Assembly: GCA_958296065.1 (NCBI GenBank)
Contig: CATQHX010000015.1
Location: 1-64,000 of the forward strand
DNA: 64,000 bases
Direction: 5' to 3'
Source: Vicinamibacterales bacterium
GTDB taxonomy: Bacteria; Acidobacteriota; Vicinamibacteria; Vicinamibacterales; UBA8438
The translations under genes and the position numbers were made by a program. The notes below the pieces were generated by a model, which searched no databases, was not told the origin of the DNA, and worked only from the letters and a program-made list of their open reading frames with translations. Every line of letters begins with the position of its first letter. The stretch's first letter is position 1. This document shows, one piece after another, positions 1 to 8,533 of the stretch.

Positions 1-1619
1 AAAAGGTCGGCCGTCAGCACATAGCCCAGCCACGGCGCCCACCCGGAGAACTCCGACAGCGTGATGCTCGGCGGCACGCCGACCTCAGCCGGCGGGTAGC
101 TGGTGACGCCCAGCTCATGTTTGACCACGATGAAGAACGCACAGATGACGCCCACCGCGTGCGCCGCACCCGTGTGGCGGATCAGCGCGTGGGCCAGCAG
201 CACCAGCGCACACAGCTCCAGCATGGGCGGTGCGAGCAACAACCCGAAATAGAGGGTCGGATCCGACAGGCTGAAGGCGTCGGGAGTCGCGAAGACCGTC
301 ACGATCCACACCGCGAGCACCGGCGTCAGGCCGAACACCACGGTCACGGCAGCCGCGGCGAGGGCGCGGCCCGCCACGCGGCTGCCCAGCGGCGCGGGGG
401 TGGCGTCGGCGATCTCGCCGAAGCCGGCGCGGTCGTCCCGGCGAGCCATGACGCCGACGAATCCGGCCACCATGAACACGATCACGAGGTAGTAGAACTC
501 GATCAACAACGGCTCGATGAGATCGGGGCGCGGGAGGAAAGGGCCGTCGGCATGCAGGATGATGTGGACGAACGAGCCGCCCACGCCCATGGCGGCCAGA
601 ACGAGCATCGCGAGCGGCGTCCCCCACCCGCGGAAGGAGAGGGCGAAGTGCCACGCTGCCTCGCTCCAGGTGGCGCCGAGCCACGACGGCCGCACGGGCG
701 CGCCGAGCGGAGGAACGCCGGAACCCGCCGGCTCGGCTCTCGTCTCTCCCCCGGCGCGGTCCGCTGCCCGCACCGCGGGCGCCGGTTCCAGGGCCAGCCG
801 CTCACGCTCCACCCGGCGCAGCACGATGCCCAGGAGCAGCAGCGGCGGCAGCGTCCAGAAGAGCCGGTTGGCCACGAGCGGGGCCGTCATCTGCAGAACG
901 CCCACCGCCTTCTCGCGCGGCGTCCAGGCGTTGGCCTGCTCCTCCGCCTCGGCGAACGCGGACGGGTCGAGGAGCGACGCGAGCGCGGGGTTCGCGTCGC
1001 CGCCGCGCACCACCACCATGGCGACCATCCAGATCAGCATCAGCGCCGCCGCGCAGGCGAACGGCCCGGCCAGCGCGCGCGTCCGGATCGCCGCGCACAC
1101 GAACAGCGCGCCGAGCCCGGCCGCCGACGGCAGGGTCAGGATCAGCAGCGAGTGGCCGATCGCGAAGAGGGGCTGCGGCCCGACCGCGTCGGGAGGGAAC
1201 ACGCCGAGCGCGCCGAGGGGAGGGACCAGCACGAACCCGATCCCCGTCGCCAGGGACAGCACGCAGGCGAGGCCCAGCGCGCCGACGTAGCGGCCGGCGA
1301 GGAGAGCGGGCAGCGAGACCGGCGCCGACAGCACCACCTCGTGCAGGCCGGCCGTGCGGTCGCGCACCACGACCTGCGCGAAGAGCCAGGCCCAGACGAA
1401 GAGCAGCCAGACCGCCTGCCCGCTGACCATCAGGTAGACAAGGTGCGGGCTGTTGCGCGGCACGTCGGTCGCCCCGAGGTCGCGCAGGTAGTCCGCGTTC
1501 AGCAGCACCAGCATCAGGTAGGCGATCAGCCCGGGGAACGCGATGGGGATGAGCGGCCCCTGGCAGCCGGCGCGGAACTCGTACCAGGCCTCGCTGGCGG
1601 CGAAGCGCAGGGTCGTCAT
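1..1619 (-). CDS. ABC-2 type transporter permease, 3' part cut by window edge
   Basis: Membrane subunit of an ABC exporter, encoded directly downstream of its ATPase. The ATG at 1619-1617 overlaps the ATPase TGA (ATGA, 4 bp), so the two are translationally coupled. The frame stays open for about 539 codons to the left edge with no stop. It shows alternating hydrophobic segments, such as the stretch ending in GLIAYLMLVLL near residue 35 and a second block near residues 340-500 (FYYLVIVFMVAGFVGVMA), separated by a soluble, charged linker near residues 250-280. This suits the large ABC-2 permeases that carry a C-terminal M1-aminopeptidase-like domain. Whether that domain is present cannot be seen because the gene leaves the window. 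The substrate is unknown. Confidence 0.85.
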   Translation of the reverse strand, partial: MTTLRFAASEAWYEFRAGCQGPLIPIAFPGLIAYLMLVLLNADYLRDLGATDVPRNSPHLVYLMVSGQAVWLLFVWAWLFAQVVVRDRTAGLHEVVLSAPVSLPALLAGRYVGALGLACVLSLATGIGFVLVPPLGALGVFPPDAVGPQPLFAIGHSLLILTLPSAAGLGALFVCAAIRTRALAGPFACAAALMLIWMVAMVVVRGGDANPALASLLDPSAFAEAEEQANAWTPREKAVGVLQMTAPLVANRLFWTLPPLLLLGIVLRRVERERLALEPAPAVRAADRAGGETRAEPAGSGVPPLGAPVRPSWLGATWSEAAWHFALSFRGWGTPLAMLVLAAMGVGGSFVHIILHADGPFLPRPDLIEPLLIEFYYLVIVFMVAGFVGVMARRDDRAGFGEIADATPAPLGSRVAGRALAAAAVTVVFGLTPVLAVWIVTVFATPDAFSLSDPTLYFGLLLAPPMLELCALVLLAHALIRHTGAAHAVGVICAFFIVVKHELGVTSYPPAEVGVPPSITLSEFSGWAPWLGYVLTADL

Positions 1620-2515
1620 GCCATCACCTCCTCGTCCCGGACCCCCGCGCGCGCGATCGCCGCGTGATAGACGTCCTCCAGCCGCGGTGCGTGGGGGGCC
1701 CATATCTCGCTTGGCGTGACGGGCGCCTCGACGACCACCAGCGCGCCGCACGGCGTCGCCGAGACGTGCAGCGCGGCGTCCGGCAGCGGCTCGCCGCGCG
1801 GCACGACGCGCGACCACAGGCGGCCTTCGAGCGGCTCGGTCAGGGCGGCGGGGGTGCCCTCGGCGACGATGCGCCCGGCGGCGAGAATCGAGAGCCGCTC
1901 GCAGAGGCTCTCGACGTCGTCGACGATGTGGGTCGAGAGCAGCACGATGTTGTCGGCCGCGATGTCGGCCAGCACCCGGTGGAAGCGGCTGCGCTCCGCC
2001 GGGTCGAGACCCGCCGTCGGCTCGTCGACGATGAGCAGGCGCGGGTCGCCGGCGAGGGCCAGCGCGATGCCGAAGCGGCGCAGCATGCCTCCGGAATAGG
2101 TGGCGACGGCGCGGTCCGCGTCGGCCCGGAGGTTCACCCGCTCGAGGAGCTGCGCGACCTCGCGCCGCCGCTCGGACGCGTCGGTCCTGCCCTTCAGCCA
2201 GGCGAACCGCTCCAGGAGCTGCCGCCCGGTGACGGTCGGGTAGGTGCCGATGTGCTGCGGCAGGTACCCCAGCCGCCGCCGCACGTAGTCGGGGTCGGCG
2301 AGGGCGTCGACCCCGTCGAGCGTGATCGTCCCGCTGTCCGGCTTCTGCAGTGTGGCCAGGGTCCGCATGAGGGTGCTCTTGCCGGCGCCGTTCGGGCCGA
2401 GCAGACCGTAGAGACCCGGCCCGACGGTCAGGTCGACCTTGTCGAGGGCGCGGATGCCGCCCGGGTAGGTCTTCGTCAACCGGTCGACCCGCAGGCCTTC
2501 GATAGCGTTGGTCAT
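1616..2515 (-). CDS. ABC transporter ATP-binding protein
   Basis: Cytoplasmic ATPase of an ABC exporter, 299 aa. Walker A is GPNGAGKST at residues 40-48, the Q-loop glutamine lies near residue 87 (LPQH), the signature is YSGGM at 140-144, and Walker B is LLIVDE at 160-165 followed by PTAGLDP. An H-loop histidine follows in LLSTHIVDDVE. The length and the C-terminal extension of about 70 residues are normal for the ABC-2 drug/bacteriocin/copper-processing exporter class. It is the first gene of a two-gene operon with the downstream permease (4 bp overlap). Upstream lies a dead TonB receptor gene on the same strand, so the promoter probably sits in the short gap around 2516-2535. The substrate cannot be inferred. 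Confidence 0.93.
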   Translation of the reverse strand: MTNAIEGLRVDRLTKTYPGGIRALDKVDLTVGPGLYGLLGPNGAGKSTLMRTLATLQKPDSGTITLDGVDALADPDYVRRRLGYLPQHIGTYPTVTGRQLLERFAWLKGRTDASERRREVAQLLERVNLRADADRAVATYSGGMLRRFGIALALAGDPRLLIVDEPTAGLDPAERSRFHRVLADIAADNIVLLSTHIVDDVESLCERLSILAAGRIVAEGTPAALTEPLEGRLWSRVVPRGEPLPDAALHVSATPCGALVVVEAPVTPSEIWAPHAPRLEDVYHAAIARAGVRDEEVMA

Positions 2516-2533
2516 GACGTGCTCCAGGTACCG

Positions 2534-4171
2534 CTACCAGTCGAAGTCGACGCCGGCCCCGACGGCGCGCGGGTCGGCCATCCGTCCGTAGACTCCCGGC
2601 AACCCGAACAGCCGCCCGTCGAACAGCGCCAGCTCGTACTGGTCGTCGAGCAGATTGGCGCCCCACAGATAGACTGACCATCCCGATCTGCCGTAGCCGA
2701 CACGGCGCCCAGGAGGCTGCGGCTCGAGACCTGGGTGAAGAGAGGCGCCGCGATCTCGGTGTAGGCGTCGTCCGTGTAGCTGAACGTCCCGCTGGCGAAC
2801 CAGCCGCGCGGGTCGCGCCAGCCGAGCCCGACGGCGCCGTTCCAGGATGGCGACTGGGGAAAGGCCCGGCCGGCGAGATCGGTGCCGTCGAGCACGAAGT
2901 CGATGAACTCCGAGTCGGTGACGCCGAGCGAGGCGAACACGTTCAGCGCGCTGCTCACGTAGTACTCCGACTCGACCTCGACCCCGCGCAACGCCGACCT
3001 CCCCGCGTTGGCGATGAGCGCGTCGAATCCAGGGAAGCCGCCTTCGGCCGTGTACGGGATCTGCTGCTCCCGCCAGTCGATGGTGAAGACGTTCGCGTTG
3101 AGCGTCAGCCGGCCGTCGGCCGTCGGCCGTCCGATGGCGGACGAACAGCTCGTAGTTGTCGGTGAACTCCTCTCCGTACGCCTCCGCCACGCCGAGGAAG
3201 ACCGCGAACGCGAAGCCTCCCGCCTTGTACCCGCGGGCGTACGAGGCCCCGAGCGACGTGCTGGGGGTCAGGCTGTAGGCGAACGACCCGGAGGGCAGCA
3301 CCTGGCTGAAGGTCTTCTCGGCGTTCAGGTCGCTCGTCAGCCCGTTGTTGTCGGCGAAGTTGTCGTTCCGCCGCGTCTCGCGGTTCAGCCGCACGCCTCC
3401 CGTCAGGAGCACGCGGTCGCTCACGGTCCACTCCGCGCGTCCGAACACGCCGAGCTAATCGACCTCCTCCAGCAGGCGGGTCTCGCGGTTGAAGGGCGCG
3501 ACGCCCCCCATGCCGTCCGGGAAGATGCCCGAGCCGCGGAACCCGAAGGAGTAGTCGCCCTCGGAGTAGAAGAGGCCGATCAGGCCGTCCACCGACTCGC
3601 CCCGGTACGCCGCGCGGATCTCCTGGCTGACGATGCCGTCGTGCCCCGCGGCGTCGACGTTGAGGAAGTCGAACGACGACAGGTCCGCGTCGAACTTCTG
3701 CGTCAGGTCGAATCGGCTGTAGCCGGTGATGGCGTCGATCGCCCAACGGTCGTCGAGGGCGACGTGGGTCTCGAAGTTCACGAAATCGAGGGTCGACGGG
3801 TACTGGTCCGGCCGGTTCCAGGGCTGCTGGCGGTCCTCCGAGGTCACTCCCGCGGCCTCGTTGGCGACGACGAGGGCGAACGGGTTCGTGTCGGAGTCGT
3901 TGCGCAGCCATGTCAAGTCGAACCGGACGCGGTCGTCGGCCCGCGGGCGGAGCGAGAGCTGCCCCCGGATCGTCCGCTCGTCCGTCCGCTGCACGTCGTC
4001 GTCGCCGGTGACCACGTTGGTGGTCGCGCCCCGGGCGTAGCGGTCCTCGACCGTCAGGCGCGCGGCGAGAACGTCGTTCGCGACGGCGGGCAGCGGCAGG
4101 GCCAACACGCCGCCGGTCTGGTCGGCCACCGTGCCGGAGGCCTCGCTAGACCAGATGCTCCCCGACACAGT
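2534..4171 (-). pseudogene. TonB-dependent receptor remnant (N-terminus lost, three lesions)
   Basis: The beta-barrel part of an outer-membrane TonB-dependent receptor can be read, but not in one frame. The 5' end starts inside the plug/barrel region (near SGSIWSSEASGTVADQ), so the signal peptide and most of the plug are missing. An in-frame TAG at 3457-3455 interrupts a segment reading LLEEVD-stop-LGVFGRAEW; a CAG to TAG change would explain it. A CGGCCGT unit present three times at 3110-3130 shifts the frame between ELFVRHR and the following LTLNANVFTIDW. A second shift near 2712 moves the reading to WSVYLWGANLLDDQYEL, and the remnant ends in the expected C-terminal aromatic motif (VDFDW). 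The strong match to the family in three pieces makes the pseudogene call secure. Sequencing error could explain one lesion but hardly all three plus the truncation. Confidence 0.85.
3110..3130. repeat. 7-bp tandem repeat, three copies of CGGCCGT
   Basis: Three perfect head-to-tail copies of CGGCCGT lie inside the TonB-receptor remnant. Expansion by a unit not divisible by three explains the frame change seen exactly here, which points to replication slippage as the inactivating event. Confidence 0.85.
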
Positions 4172-4278
4172 CAAGGGCGGGGCGGCTGTCGTTGGCCCGA
4201 AGGCCATCGGCCAGACGGTCGGCCGCCGGCTCATCGAGGACGATCTCGCTCGGCGTCCCGGTGATGCGAGAATGCCCC

Positions 4279-5415
4279 ATGACCGGACGGCGAGTCGGAA
4301 GCATCGACGCCCTGCGGGGGCTCGTCATGCTGCTCATGCTGGTGGACCACGTGCGCGAGACGGTCTATCTGCACGCGCAGGTCGGCGATCCGGTGGACGT
4401 CATGACCACGCCGCCCGGGCTGTTCCTCACCCGTTCGCTGAGCCACATCTGCGCGCCGGTCTTCATCGCCCTGACCGGGCTCGGCGCCTGGTTCCACGGC
4501 TCGTCCCACACGCGGCGGGAGACGTCCATGTTCCTGCTCGAGCGCGGCGCGTTCCTCGTGCTGCTCGAGCTCACCGTCGTCGGGTTCGCCTGGACCGCGG
4601 AGTTTCCTCCGTCGAGGTTCTTCCTGCAGGTGATCTGGTGCATCGGTATCTGCATGATCGCGCTCGCGGGGCTGCGGCACCTGAGCCGGCCCTGGCAGTT
4701 CGCGGTGGGGCTGCTGCTGGTCGCGGGGCACAACCTGCTCGACGGCGTCGTCCTCAGCGGCGAGTCCCCGTTCTTCGTTCCCTGGGCCATCCTGCACCAG
4801 CGCGACATCATCGAGCTCGGCGCCGGCGTCACGGCGCGAACGAGCTATCCCGTCCTCCCGTGGATCGGGGTCATCGTCCTCGGCTTCGCGACGGGGCCGT
4901 GGTTCGCGCGCATCCGCTCGGAGGGAACGACGGTGCGTCGTCTGCTGACGCTGGGCGCCGCCCTGCTCGCCGGCTTCGTGGCGATCCGCTGGCTGAACGT
5001 CTACGGCGATGCTCCCTGGTTCGTCGCCCCCGACGCGCTGACGACGCTGATGAGCTTCCTGTCCCTCACCAAGTACCCGCCGTCGCTGCTGTTCCTGCTG
5101 GCGACGCTGGGGGCCGGGGCGGTTCTGCTGGCGCTGTTCGAAGCGACCGAGGACCGGCGCATCACCGCAGCGATCGCGACCTTCGGGGCGGCTCCGATGT
5201 TCTTCTACGTTCTCCACCTGTACGTGCTGAAGGCGGGTTACCTCGTCGCCCATGCCCTGTACGGACCGAATCAGGGCGAGTACCTGAGCGTGCCGAACGT
5301 CGGAACTCTGTGGCTCCTGGCTGCCGCGCTGTCGGTACCGCTCTACTTTCCGACCCGTGGATTCGCCCGTTGGAAGCGGAGGCGCAGGGATCTCGTCTGG
5401 CTGCGCTACTTCTGA
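4279..5415 (+). CDS. Heparan-alpha-glucosaminide N-acetyltransferase-like (DUF1624) membrane protein
   Basis: Polytopic inner-membrane protein of 378 aa. It opens with the family motif R-x-x-S-I-D-A-L-R-G-L near residues 4-13, followed by VMLLMLVDHVRE. It has about nine to ten hydrophobic segments and the conserved SLSHICAPVFIALTGLGAW loop. These are features of the DUF1624/HGSNAT-catalytic family, related to acyltransferase-3 type O-acylation enzymes that move acyl groups across the membrane. The start at 4279 is chosen because the family motif begins four residues later; an in-frame ATG at 4264 and longer upstream starts are possible. It is divergent from the dead TonB receptor and appears monocistronic. 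The substrate in this organism is unknown. Confidence 0.8.
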   Translation: MTGRRVGSIDALRGLVMLLMLVDHVRETVYLHAQVGDPVDVMTTPPGLFLTRSLSHICAPVFIALTGLGAWFHGSSHTRRETSMFLLERGAFLVLLELTVVGFAWTAEFPPSRFFLQVIWCIGICMIALAGLRHLSRPWQFAVGLLLVAGHNLLDGVVLSGESPFFVPWAILHQRDIIELGAGVTARTSYPVLPWIGVIVLGFATGPWFARIRSEGTTVRRLLTLGAALLAGFVAIRWLNVYGDAPWFVAPDALTTLMSFLSLTKYPPSLLFLLATLGAGAVLLALFEATEDRRITAAIATFGAAPMFFYVLHLYVLKAGYLVAHALYGPNQGEYLSVPNVGTLWLLAAALSVPLYFPTRGFARWKRRRRDLVWLRYF

Positions 5416-5451
5416 GACGTGCGGGGAGGAACGCGTCCATTCGTCTCTTCC

Positions 5452-5556
5452 GGCGTCTCCATGGTCGGGGCGGCCGCCCTCGCGGACGGCGCAGCGGTCG
5501 CGACATCGAACGCAGTCGATTTCAGTCGGTTCGCGGCTGCTGGCCCTGAAGCTGGC
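5452..5556 (+). pseudogene. PIN-domain toxin C-terminal fragment
   Basis: About 35 codons read AAALADGAAVATSNAVDFSR, which matches the end of PIN-domain (VapC-like) ribonucleases, where an alanine-rich helix precedes V-A-T-x-N-x-x-D-F. No N-terminal half or antitoxin is present. The frame then runs into unrelated sequence. Family knowledge supports the call, but it rests on a short match. Confidence 0.45.
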
Positions 5557-5560
5557 GTAG

Positions 5561-5963
5561 ATCGAAGCGATCGATGCGGTCGACGGCAGGCAGTACATCG
5601 CGGTCGGCACGGTTACTCGGGAACGTCGGGGACGTTTCACCGCCTGGCACCCCAGCCAGCCAGGATGAGGTCAACAACCGTGAAGAGGAGGAGCAGCACA
5701 ATGCGGACCCGCGGACACGATGACACCGCTGCGACCTGCCCGACGATCTGTACAACCACGTGGGGGCGAACGCCGCCATCAACCGGAACATCGCCATCTA
5801 CGACCGCTTCATCCTCAACACCAGCGACGACGTGTACGTCTTCGGACTCGACGCCGAGACGGGCGAGCTCGCCTGGGAGACGGAGATCTTCGACTACATG
5901 GAGATCTCGGCCCTGCACAGCTCCGGACCGATCATCGCCGACGGCAAGGTGATCTCCGGGCGC
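5561..5963 (+). pseudogene. Quinoprotein (PQQ-dependent) dehydrogenase fragments, scrambled
   Basis: Two separate pieces of the PQQ alcohol/glucose dehydrogenase family are visible. Around 5561-5630 a stretch reads VDGRQYIAVGT, which belongs near the C-terminal part of such enzymes. From 5727 a second piece reads CDLPDDLYNHVGANAAINRN, then NTSDDVYVFGLDAETGELAW and HSSGPIIADGKVISGR, a segment from the propeller of the same family. A stop lies directly upstream in frame, and the second piece ends abruptly at about 5963. The pieces are in the wrong order relative to an intact enzyme, so this is rearranged debris, not a gene. Confidence 0.65.
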
Positions 5964-5967
5964 ATAT

Positions 5968-6118
5968 CGAAGTCCTCAAGCGTCATCCCCTTGTTGAGTT
6001 GTGCCAGGGCCGCCGCATCGGCGGTCTCCAGGCGAGAGATTGCCTTGTCGTGAGAGCCCACATCGCGCAGCCGATAGACATCGAAACCGGACGAGCGTTG
6101 ATACCCATCGTTCAGTGA
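5968..6118 (-). other. Coding-like minus-strand fragment of unknown family
   Basis: Directly 3' of the aminopeptidase gene, in a different minus frame, about 50 codons read like a protein tail (for example GFDVYRLRDVGSHDKAISR and NKGMTLEDFDMRP). I do not recognise the family. It ends where the quinoprotein debris on the other strand begins, which suggests a recombination junction near 5965. Confidence 0.3.
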
Positions 6119-7356
6119 GCCTGGTCGGCTTTTGACACTTCCATCATGAACTCGATTCCCAGCTTGGCGAACAGAGCCTGCTTTTGGCCGGTAGTATCAA
6201 TCCTCCCGAGGCGATCGTTGGCGGTATGGAGCGCGGCATTGTGCTCCCCGGCACGCGTCTCGAAGGGATGTACGGCGGGAACACCCACCTCCGTCCACGC
6301 GGCATGGTCCGAGCACGCGTAGCCGCAGGCCGTGTCGCCGAAAGTAATCTCGTGAGAACCGGGACCGTTGTACTCGCCGATGAGACGTTTCAGGAAGTTC
6401 GTCAAGTCAGTGCTCACGTAGTCGGTGACGAAATACAGGTCACGGGGAGACCCCGAAAAACCCGTCATGTCCAGTTGCATTGCCCCCACGACGTTTTTCC
6501 CGGCCAGGTCGTATTCCCGCGCAATAGCGCGGGAACCGCGCAAGCCGACCTCTTCGGCCGCGTAGGCCATGAACTGCAGCGTTCGCCGCGGACGGAAGTC
6601 CGAAGCAAGCATTACGCGCAGGACCTCCGACACCACCGCAATACCGGACGCGTTGTCGTCGGCCCCGGGGGCGTCCGACTGATTCGACGCGTTGATCGAG
6701 TCGAGGTGGCCCCCGATCAGCACGATTTCGTTCGGGATTACCGTACCCTCGATGGAGGCAATGACCGAGTCCTGCTCCCACGGGTGCTCGAAGCGCGTGA
6801 CCGAAAAGTCGCTTCGCCCGCTGCCGTAGCCTTCCCAACGCGCCTGTAGCCCAACAGAGGCGTTACGGCCCGCGTTGCTGCGGTAGTAGCGGGTGCCCAT
6901 CCCTTGCAGCCATTCGATCGTGTCGATGATTCGTCCGGCATCGACCAACGCGAGGGCAGGCGCAACGTGGGCCTGCTGGTCAATCGCAGCGGGCGACACC
7001 CCGGAGCGATTCAAGTACGCTTCCGAATAGAAGGGATTGCCCGCCTCGATCATGGCAGCAGCAAGCGACCGATGAAGCGTATAGCCGCCGCACCGTCCCT
7101 TGTTGTGAAACGCTCGGTGCAGTGGCTTCTCGAGCTCGGGAAAGTATCGTGCGATGGCTCGGTCGTCAACCGGGCTAAGCAGACGGAAGTCGCGAATCTG
7201 ATTCCGCGTCAGTGTTGCAGAGTCGGCGAGGGCCGCTGCGAGGTCGGACGCAGAATCGTGGCCGAATACGATCCACTGCCGCTCGTCCTGTCCCGCCGCC
7301 ACGTCAGCCACGCGTAGCAGCAATATCGCGATTGCAAGAGCGTACTTGAGGGACAT
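6112..7356 (-). CDS. Secreted M28 family zinc aminopeptidase
   Basis: Exported leucyl-type aminopeptidase of 414 aa, related to the Vibrio proteolyticus enzyme. A signal peptide of about 20 residues (SLKYALAIAILLLRVADVAA) is followed by a prodomain. The co-catalytic two-zinc site is complete: H217 in GGHLDS, D233 in GADDNASG, catalytic E268 and ligand E269 in AAEEVGLRG, D296 in QLDMTG, and H377 in LHTANDRLG. C344 and C348 could form the disulfide typical of this subgroup. It should release N-terminal amino acids from peptides in the periplasm or medium, as part of protein scavenging. It appears monocistronic; pseudogene debris lies on both sides. Confidence 0.93.
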   Translation of the reverse strand: MSLKYALAIAILLLRVADVAAGQDERQWIVFGHDSASDLAAALADSATLTRNQIRDFRLLSPVDDRAIARYFPELEKPLHRAFHNKGRCGGYTLHRSLAAAMIEAGNPFYSEAYLNRSGVSPAAIDQQAHVAPALALVDAGRIIDTIEWLQGMGTRYYRSNAGRNASVGLQARWEGYGSGRSDFSVTRFEHPWEQDSVIASIEGTVIPNEIVLIGGHLDSINASNQSDAPGADDNASGIAVVSEVLRVMLASDFRPRRTLQFMAYAAEEVGLRGSRAIAREYDLAGKNVVGAMQLDMTGFSGSPRDLYFVTDYVSTDLTNFLKRLIGEYNGPGSHEITFGDTACGYACSDHAAWTEVGVPAVHPFETRAGEHNAALHTANDRLGRIDTTGQKQALFAKLGIEFMMEVSKADQAH

Positions 7357-7928
7357 CTTCCGGTTCCTTCATTGCAGCGACTCCTTCGGCGGTCGGCCCG
7401 GTCGGTAGAGCGCTCCGTTCCCTGGGCGAGGTCGACCTTGGAGCGTGAGAAGATCCGCACGACCGTTCGCAGGGAGGACACGCGGAGCGTCGAACACCAT
7501 CACCAGTACTTAGTGTAGGCACGAACTGGCGTCGGCGACGCCTAGGGATCTTCCGAGGATGCGGGCTGAGCCCAGCGTCAGATGGCCGACGCTCTCGGTT
7601 CTGCGACGGCACCGTGACCGACATCGTGGTCGCCGCCCCAGGCGGGGCTTGCGCTCGTCCCCGTCCAGGAGCCCATTGAGGACCGAATAACGCCCTGTCC
7701 TGCGCCACCGCCGCGTCCGGCGCCATCCAGCAGCGGCGCGATCGCCGGCCGCGGCCAGCAACACCGGACTTCTGGACCATTCGAGCGGCCGCACTTTGTT
7801 GACCGGGTCCAGGTCGCCGCCGGCGTTGGAGTTCCTCGTCGGATCGGTCCCGGCCGCCGCCGCCCATCACCGGCACCGTCAGTTCTGGTCGGCCGTCGCG
7901 TCAATCGGCTAGCAGGTAGATCGAAGCG
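7357..7928. other. 572-bp stretch with no supportable gene
   Basis: Several short overlapping frames exist on the minus strand, but none has a recognisable motif or consistent coding character. The stretch lies between the aminopeptidase start and a truncated VapC, so it probably holds its promoter (near 7357-7450) plus decayed sequence. I see no clear repeat. Confidence 0.5.
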
Positions 7929-8120
7929 TCAGGTCACATCGACGCGTAGCGGCGTGTACCGTGCGAGGGCGTCGAAGTCACCATCGCGGTGCAGGACAGG
8001 CAGGTCGGCCCGGACGGCCAACGCGCCGATGGGACAGTCCATGAGAACGCGAACGGTCTCGCCCCGACGGCGGCACTGCCGGTACAGCACCGCGGCCCGA
8101 TCGAAGTCGCCGGGCTGCAT
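7929..8120 (-). pseudogene. VapC-type PIN toxin, C-terminal half only
   Basis: The 63-residue frame reads DFDRAAVLYRQCRRRGETVR, then MDCPIGALAVRADLPVLHRD and GDFDALARY. This is the C-terminal half of a VapC ribonuclease, with the acidic pocket residues in MDC and DGDFD still present. The N-terminal part with the first catalytic aspartate and any VapB antitoxin are missing, and no sensible upstream frame restores them. It is therefore a truncated, probably inactive toxin gene. Confidence 0.65.
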
Positions 8121-8185
8121 CGGCCGCGCGGGGCTCCAGCACCGTCGAGAGCGACTTTCGCCTTGCGGAGCAGCGTCCGCCGTCC

Positions 8186-8515
8186 TCAGTTCGCGGCTGC
8201 GCTTTCGACCGGCTCGATTCTCAGCACCGCCCCTGCCTCGTGGTCCGTCGTCACGTACAGCAGGCCATCCGGTCCCTGCTTCACGTCGCGGATTCGCTGG
8301 TTGAGCTCGGTCAGCAGCGGAATGTGACGCACCGGCAGTCCCCGTGGTTGAGGACGATGCGTTGCAGTTGGGTGGTGGACATCCCGCCGATGAACAGGCT
8401 TCCCTTCCACGCCGGAAACGCGTCGCCCGTAATAGAGGGCCATGCCGCCGGGAGAGATGACGGGGTACCAGTAGAGCAACGGCTGCTCCATGCCGGGCGC
8501 GCAGGGCTCGGCCAA
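8186..8515 (-). pseudogene. PQQ-dependent aldose sugar dehydrogenase fragment with two frameshifts
   Basis: Only the last quarter of a secreted soluble-glucose-dehydrogenase-like beta-propeller remains. It starts in one frame (MEQPLLYWYPVISPGGMALY), switches to another for GDAFPAWKGSLFIGGMST and QLQRIVLN, then returns for LLTELNQRIRDVKQGPDGLL and VLRIEPVE before the stop. Two compensating shifts plus loss of the N-terminal three quarters show it is dead. Its upstream edge abuts the stop codon of the kinase gene at 8534, so the break may date from the join with that gene. Confidence 0.75.
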
Positions 8516-8533
8516 TTCCGCCGAGACGATTCT

